Shown in pieces: positions 57,929 to 64,000 of a stretch of 64,000 nt of DNA. The number at the start of each line of letters is the position of its first letter. The first letter of the stretch is position 1. The notes under the pieces were generated by a model. That model was given only the letters and a program-made list of their open reading frames with translations, searched no databases and had not been told where the DNA came from. Source of the DNA: Aphrocallistes beatrix. Taxonomy: Eukaryota; Porifera; Hexactinellida; Sceptrulophora; Aphrocallistidae. The position numbers and the translations under genes were made by a program. Where the stretch lies: positions 496,001 to 560,000 of the forward strand of contig OY725494.1 of the NCBI GenBank assembly GCA_963281255.1. Reading direction: 5' to 3'.

Positions 57929-58978
57929 CATAGCCTATTATACGTATATAAGGCCTCAGAGTAACTTGCGGATTTGGGACTAGGGATGCGGTAGAAGATG
58001 GTTGAACTAATACATGAGCTGCCTTAAATCATTAACAAAGCACAATGGAGCTTAGGAATGTATTACCAGCATATATAAATATGTTGTCAAAGTATCCATT
58101 CCATAGTTAAAATTTAGATTAGTCACCATATGGTTGCACAATATAATAGTTACATTTGTAACAATTTGATGATTTTCAAAGGTCGTCTAAGGGCGCTTCT
58201 AAGTGTTTTTATTATAAAGTTTTCCGCATAGAACTGAGATGTGAATGGGTTATTAATACGAAAATTTGGAATTCTTTCATGGAATGTTGTTACATTCCAG
58301 TGTTGCTATGGAAATGTGTTTTGGTCAGTTGGATCGTATCTTGAAAACCGCGATAGCTAGACATTCAAATGTAGTTCCATTTGATAGCCAATATACTACT
58401 TCCTACTAAGCGATAATATCATTTCGACGTCGAAATTAAATAGTTTATGAGATATTCGACAAATTACCAAACGTGACCAATATGATAAATTGTCCAATAA
58501 CTCGTCAACCATTGAATTTAGGCAAATAAATTATATTATCACTAATAGGAAATAGTATATTGGCTATCAAATAGAATCACATTTGAATGTATAGCTATTG
58601 CGATTTTCAAGATATAACCCCAACTGTCCAAAAAACGTCCCCGTAGCAACACCGGAATGTAGCAACATTCCATAAAAAAATTTTTTGTATTAACCCATTC
58701 ACATCTCAGTTCTATGCGCAAGGTTTTGTAATAAAAACACTTAGAAGTGCCCTTAAACGACCTCTGAAAATCACCAAATTTGTCACAAATATACCCTATT
58801 GCGAACCATATGGTGACTATTCTAAATTTTAACAACAGATATGGGTACTTTGACACCATATTTATATATACTGGTAATACATTCCTAAGCTCTATTAAGG
58901 CAGCTCATGTATTTGTTCAACCATCTTCTACCGCATCTCTAGTCAAGTTACTCTGAAGCCTTATATAGAGTAGGCTAT
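57929..58978. mobile_element. Fold-back element 2 (1050 bp)
   Basis: CATAGCCTA at the left, TAGGCTAT at the right, ~500-bp inverted arms (for example GAACTGAGATGTGAATGGG and its mirror). Exact 8-bp duplication GATTATGT at 57921-57928 and 58979-58986. No gene. Confidence 0.92.
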
Positions 58979-59034
58979 GATTATGTGCATTTTTCACACC
59001 TTTATGTACATATTTTCATATCATTTGAATAATT

Positions 59035-59245
59035 TGGAAAAATATGCTAGAGGCTAGTTTCCAACAGGTGACATGGGGTTTTTAGGGGTGTAGATTTCGA
59101 ATATCATATTTTCGAGTAAATTTGATGATCAATTTGTTTAATTTTGTTTGCAATAGATGCATAAAGTAAACAAATCTCAAAAATATGGTAGAAACTAGCT
59201 TCCAACGGTTGACATGGGGTTTTAAGTGGTGTAGATTTGAGAGGG
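59035..59245 (-). repeat. Tandem pair of the CAACCGTTGGAAGC repeat, inverted
   Basis: Two copies, each with AGCTAGTTTCCAAC / GACATGGGGTTTT / GTGTAGATTT, inverse of those at 9595-9860. Confidence 0.75.
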
Positions 59246-59971
59246 TAGATACATTGACTTTCGGCAGCATAACGATGACTAAATACCAAGAATTGATCAT
59301 TTAGAAGTAATGCCAACTCCCCAAATCTTCAGTAGAACTAATGCCTGCTCCCCAAATCTCCAGTAGGATCAATACCAACTTTCCAAAACTTCAGTAGAAC
59401 TAATATAAACTCTCGAAATTCGCACTGATGAAAACTCGAAGAAATTCGCACTAATGCATACACTTCGGATTATTAATTCATTCGGCTATTGCTTTATCCT
59501 TGGTTATTTACTGTGAGACTTACACTTCTTTATTCATAGGTTATGTGACGATTTCAACAAGTATGACCAAATCCTATTTTGCCGTTTAACTCCACAGCCT
59601 TTGAGTCTAAGTATACAAATTTTACAATCAATAGTCTTCAGTAATGAACGAGAATATAAATTGATCACATTGATAACTTTTTAAGAGCCGAAGCTTTCAT
59701 TAGTAAGAGATTGTACAAAATATCCGAGAATAAAGAATTCTTCATCTGTAATGGGGAAATAATTGGGGCGAGTTCAATATTTTAATTAGGAAGGTTTTAA
59801 AATTTAAATCTCCGAATGGTATAGCTCTTTCAGACTAACCAAAAATCTACCTCTACATTTGCCTATATTGGGAGAATCTGTTACACAACACTTGTTGTTC
59901 ATGACAGTATAGAAATTTACTAACTGAATGTTGATAATAGTGAACTAGAGAGTGAATTATATATATACTTC
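59246..59971. other. No recognised gene
   Basis: 59310-59460 has loosely repeated GCCAACTYCCCAAATCTTCAG-like sentences (about five units), a degenerate tandem repeat. Otherwise AT-rich. Confidence 0.4.
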
Positions 59972-61023
59972 CATAGCCTACTATACATAAGGCCTCACAA
60001 CTGATTGTGGATTTTGGACCAGGGATGCGGAGGAAGACCTTTGATTTAATGCATGAGCTGCCTTAAATCATTTACAAAGCACAATAGAGCTTAGGAATAT
60101 ATCAAAGTACCCATATCCATTGTTAAAAATTTGATTAGTCACCATATGGTTGCGCAATAGGTTCTATTTGTGAAAATTTGGTGATTTTCAGAGGCCGTTT
60201 AGGGGCACTTCTAAGTGTTTTTACTGTAAAATTTTTCGCATAGAACTGAGATGTGAATGGGTTAATACGAAAAATTTGGAATTGTTTCATGGAATGTTGG
60301 TACATTCCAGTGTTGCTATGGAAACGTGTTTTGGTCAGTTGGCGTTATATCTTGAAAACTGCAATGGCTACACATTCAAATGTAATTTCATTTGATAGCG
60401 AATATACTACTTCATATATAGTGATAATATAATTTCGACCTCTAAATTCAATAGTTAATGAGATATTCGACAATGTACCATATTGGTTACATTTGATAAT
60501 TGGTCGATTATCTCATAAACCTTTGAATTTAGAGGTTGAAATTATATTATCACTTAATAGGAAGTAGTATATTTCCAATCAAATGGAATTACTTTTAAAT
60601 GTCTAGCTCTTGTGGTTTTCAAGATATGACCCAAACTGACCAAAACACGTTTCCATAGCAACACTGGAATCCACCAACATTCCATGAAATTCCAAATTTT
60701 TCGTATTAACCCATTCATATCTCAGTTCTATGCGAAAAATTTTACAGTAAAAACACTTAGAAGTGCCCCTAAACGGCCTCTGAAAATCACCAAATTTGTC
60801 ACAAATATAACCTATTACGCAACCATATGGTGACTAATCAAATTTTTAACAATGGATATGGGTACTTCGATACCATATTTATATATGCTGATAATATATT
60901 CCTAAGCTCTATTGTGCTTTGTAAATGATTTAAGGCAGCTCATGCATTAGTTCAACGGTCTTCCTCCGCATCCCTGGTCCAAAATCCACAATCAGTTGTG
61001 AGGCCTTATGTATAGTAGGCTAT
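59972..61023. mobile_element. Fold-back element 3 (1052 bp)
   Basis: CATAGCCTACTATACATAAGG and its mirror at the right end; arms closely related to element 2. Flanks TATACTTC and GATACTTC are an 8-bp duplication with one mismatch. Confidence 0.9.
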
Positions 61024-61545
61024 GATACTTCATATTTAACCAGGTGATTCGACTGAACGCAAGAAATTATACTTTGACAACATATAACCTGAAGTACTTC
61101 GACTTCAACTCATTCAGAAATTAAATCAGCTATATATTGCATTATAAAATATACAAATTGCTAACGTCGTCATTAAATGACGCGTAAACGGATTAACCGC
61201 AAATGTAATCATTTCAAAAGTCATTTCAATGGACTCGCAAGGGTTGACTACCCCATATACATCTAATGCATAACATTGGGAGGGCATAATTTAGCTTAAA
61301 ATTAAATGTAAAAACTAGCTTTCTTGTTTGAAGACCTATTCAAGGACATATACTAAAGACGTAAATTTAATAGGCTATGCACTCCCCTAGATAACCGATA
61401 AAAGAAATTATTAGCAAGTATAGTCAGATTTGCTCATTATAAATGATCAGGGACCGAGCAAAGTACACACACATATAGACATCATGGAATGCGTGTTAAT
61501 GCTATGATGTTTATCTGTATGAACCATCTCTTCATTTATGCATAA
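61024..61545. other. No recognised gene
   Basis: AT-rich, nothing seen. Confidence 0.4.
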
Positions 61546-61980
61546 CAAGCGCGCTTCGCTTGCTTTAGCTACGCGGCTGGCGGACACTTTGTGGCGGAGG
61601 ATCCCTTCGGTTGCCTAAGGTCACATTGGTTAATTATAAAGGAGATAATGTCTCTAAATACGTCTGTCCTACTGTTATAATCGATATCGCACGAAAAATC
61701 ACCAAATTTATCAATTTTTAAATTTTTGATGAGTAATGATGACGTCATAACAAAGTGATGAGTCATCATTTTTGATGATAGTTGCATCATATGTGAGACA
61801 TGTTAGTATACAGATTCTATTAAAATTTCAGCCTTCTATCTCCTATAATGGCTGAGTAATGCTCGAATAACCCTGTTGCTTAACTTTTAAAAATGTGACA
61901 ATGACGTCATAATTCCATGATGAGTCGACAATTTGCTCTGAGCTCAGAACTTACTGGAGCCATAGCCAAAAGACTCCCAC
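61546..61980 (-). mobile_element. Complete ~435-bp GC-terminus element
   Basis: ACAAGCGCGCTTCGCTTGC at one end, AGCCAAAAGACT at the other, with TGACGTCATAA and ATGATGAGTCGAC motifs inside. It aligns along its whole length, inverted, with 46638-46902 plus 52453-52612, which defines the family. No TIR; noncoding. Confidence 0.75.
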
Positions 61981-62007
61981 ATGCAAAGAATTAGCTTTCT
62001 GGGCCTT

Positions 62008-62029
62008 GCAGTTTCTTCAATCAATTCGT

Positions 62030-62065
<36 letters not shown>

Positions 62066-62100
62066 ATATATATATTAATCGAGTTTTAATACTAAGGATG
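62008..62100 (+). repeat. (AT)n microsatellite inside a dispersed repeat
   Basis: Flanks TTCTTCAATCAATTCGTTA and TTAATCGAGTTTTAATA are the same as around 29065-29140 where a Tc1 remnant adjoins. Confidence 0.8.
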
Positions 62101-62280
62101 TACAATAAATTCACCTTTAGTATATTTATTTAAATAATATAGCAAAATACTCAGGTTATTGTGGTTAAATAATACTTACAAAATATCTGATAATTTACTC
62201 TAATAAAAACATAAGTATCCATGTAAAGAAAACTTTAGTCAAGAGTTAATTTTGAAAAGAATACAGTGAAGACTATAGAA
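62101..62280. other. 3' flank of the VLIG gene
   Basis: AT-rich; AATAAA-like signals on the minus strand are plausible but unproven. Confidence 0.4.
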
Positions 62281-64000
62281 TTAGTAACGGGGTTTTCTCA
62301 AAAAAGGGAAAATTCTATTAAACGTCCGGATAACTGCACAAGCAACAATATTTGAGGTTTCAATGTCAAAGGTGAACCAACGATTACAATACCTCAACAA
62401 TAAATCTTCTAATTCTCTTATAACCTGATCTTTCGTAATATGCTCCCATGCACTCAGTTCGTTTCTTGATAATTGAATATCTGGTAAGAAGAGCTCTTGG
62501 TGGAAATTAGCGACTACCCATTTCCAATAGATCGATTTCTTTGAAGCATTTGAATAAATTTCCCAACCTGGAGCAAAGTATTGATATTTATCGGCAGAGT
62601 TTCCTCTTTCGTCGAAAAATTTTTCTCTTTTGAGAACTTTCGTTGAACAATCGTGATAATCAGATGGATTAATGATGAATTCTTTGTTTGGTTTAGGGAT
62701 AACGTCGGATGTATTTCCAGGTAATTGGGATTCAGAAATTGTTTTAGGATTAGCATCATCTGCTTTCCTTTCTAGTAAGTTATTTTGCAAATTTCTTTGA
62801 AGAGCTTCATTTCTTTTCCTTTCTTGCATGAGGTTATAAATTTCTACATTTTCACCTGACTCATTATCCAAATCAGTTTGATTTGGATTTTCTAGTAATA
62901 TTATCTGTGTAGTAAGTGCTTCGCGTTCATATTTTCTGATATTTTTTGAGTTGAGACAGTGTGGTCTATGAAAAGTACCGCAACTATGACTGTGATTGCT
63001 CCCATTTCTCATGCATAGTTCATTGCAAAATATACAAGTCCTTGTACATGTAATGTATGATCGAACAAGCTGATCCTTCATTTCTATACAATGCATCAAT
63101 GGCTCAAATTTAATCTCAAAATTTCCTAAATTGTCTTTGAATGCACCGATGAATCTATCATAATCATTAATCTTATGGTTATCGAAAAAATTGAATTCAT
63201 CACTTGCATTGAAATAAATTTTAGTCAAAATCTTAGCTGTAAAACGTTTTTTCCATTCATTTTGAACTGCAGATGTATCCATTTTGTCTCGATAACGAAC
63301 TGAGTCTATTGCATTATTTGCAGAATCCATAGTGTAATTTACTAAAGCTTTTACCTCTTCTTCAAATTTACGAATAATTATGTTTCTATTGTCTATGTTA
63401 TAATAGAAATGTCTAATTTTGTTCAATATCCAAAATTCAATGTATTCAGAGGGATTTTTTAAGTACATTATATATTCATTGATATTTTCTTGTAAACATA
63501 AATCCCGCAATATATAAATTAGTATTTCAACTTTATTAGAGAAATTTCCACCTTCTTTCCTAAAGTAATGCAACATAAATTTCACCTGGTTTTCACTCAC
63601 TAAATTTATAATTTCCCTGAATAAAGTTGTTGATAAATCTAGTCCTGCTATGATTTCATCTGCAAATCCCTTCCATTTTATAATAAAATAATTTTGATAA
63701 TCAAGCTTTCTCTCTTCTACCATCTCACTAACTGATACACTTTGAATGTATTCTTCTTGCAATCTTTCAAAATGAGTGACTCTCTTACAGCATTCATAAA
63801 ATGTTAGATCATTTATAAATAGGTTTGGGAGGTTGTAACCACAACTGTTGCTTTCATTCACGCATATCTTTTTAACAATCTCAATTATCCACTCGAAATA
63901 ACTGATAGAGAAATACATATTACTAGTGCATTTCTTTGACACAAGCTCGTCACATTCACGTTTAACATGTTCAACAATACACTTTAATTTACCATGTATT
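62281..64000 (-). CDS. GVIN/VLIG-type very large GTPase, C-terminal part
   Basis: The minus-strand frame is open from the right edge to the TAA at 62281-62283 (about 573 codons visible). There is no start in the window, since the frame continues upstream past 63942 (KCIVEHVKREC). The visible part is helical, then shows a zinc-binding-like motif CIFCNELC ... HSCGTFHRPHC. A charged spacer and a terminal module follow, with HDCST, APGWEIYSN, IYWKWVVANF and KDQVIRELEDLLLRYCN. The C-x-x-C/H-x-x-HRP and YWKW signatures are characteristic of interferon-induced very large GTPases. The G domain must lie beyond the window. Family role: large cytosolic/nuclear immune-associated GTPases, poorly understood. 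No lesions seen. Confidence 0.85.
   Translation of the reverse strand, partial: IHGKLKCIVEHVKRECDELVSKKCTSNMYFSISYFEWIIEIVKKICVNESNSCGYNLPNLFINDLTFYECCKRVTHFERLQEEYIQSVSVSEMVEERKLDYQNYFIIKWKGFADEIIAGLDLSTTLFREIINLVSENQVKFMLHYFRKEGGNFSNKVEILIYILRDLCLQENINEYIMYLKNPSEYIEFWILNKIRHFYYNIDNRNIIIRKFEEEVKALVNYTMDSANNAIDSVRYRDKMDTSAVQNEWKKRFTAKILTKIYFNASDEFNFFDNHKINDYDRFIGAFKDNLGNFEIKFEPLMHCIEMKDQLVRSYITCTRTCIFCNELCMRNGSNHSHSCGTFHRPHCLNSKNIRKYEREALTTQIILLENPNQTDLDNESGENVEIYNLMQERKRNEALQRNLQNNLLERKADDANPKTISESQLPGNTSDVIPKPNKEFIINPSDYHDCSTKVLKREKFFDERGNSADKYQYFAPGWEIYSNASKKSIYWKWVVANFHQELFLPDIQLSRNELSAWEHITKDQVIRELEDLLLRYCNRWFTFDIETSNIVACAVIRTFNRIFPFLRKPRY

Overview
The window looks like nuclear DNA of an early-branching metazoan, most likely a sponge. 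This is an inference. It is AT-rich and gene-poor, has very short GT-AG introns (about 50-80 nt where visible), and carries animal-specific families: a death-effector/NACHT (NLR-type) protein, a very large inducible GTPase (GVIN/VLIG type), a MATE transporter, fibronectin-III and receptor-phosphatase-like exons, NHL-repeat and LRR-EGF proteins. Nothing resembles bacterial operons, CRISPR arrays or rRNA/tRNA genes.

Layout. Positions 1-2462 (minus) hold a DED-NACHT NLR that runs off the left edge as one long open exon. From 2.5 to 17 kb there is mostly mobile DNA: Tc1-, pogo- and hAT-like MITEs, palindromic repeats, a family with a GC-rich terminus, and fragments of an integrase transposon. A MATE gene occupies 17.17-20.51 kb; it is frameshifted and split by a 1.07 kb fold-back element and a 0.68 kb hAT-like MITE, both with 8-bp target duplications. 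From 20.8 to 25.3 kb lie an FN3 exon, a C-type-lectin remnant and a decayed integrase element with a nested mariner-like MITE. A 29-bp minisatellite follows, then a frameshifted multi-membrane-span gene (27.2-28.36 kb). From 28.5 to 33.7 kb are Tc1 remnants, a large palindrome made from a multicopy PIN-like/Cys-rich gene with a mariner insertion in one arm only, and a hAT-like element.

Two intact-looking genes are the secreted LRR-EGF protein (34.80-36.19 kb, minus) and a small four-span membrane protein (38.40-38.87 kb, plus), each with a TATA-like box. Next is a third copy of the integrase element (38.9-42.3 kb), in which an OTU protease domain lies in the integrase frame after one TGA. An NHL-repeat pseudogene broken by a Tc1-type MITE is at 44.2-45.8 kb. 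A composite block at 46.6-52.6 kb is a 5.55 kb element bounded by inverted arrays of a 22-bp palindromic minisatellite. It contains a decayed hAT transposase and sits inside a small GC-terminus element with a matching 8-9-bp duplication. A GC-rich Ty3/gypsy retroelement with few lesions follows (52.9-56.9 kb), then two more fold-back elements (57.9-61.0 kb) and another small GC-terminus element. The C-terminal part of a VLIG-type GTPase (62.28-64.0 kb, minus) runs off the right edge.

The genes do not form a pathway. Both window edges carry innate-immunity-type NTPases, and the interior is a record of nested insertions whose order can be read from target-site duplications.
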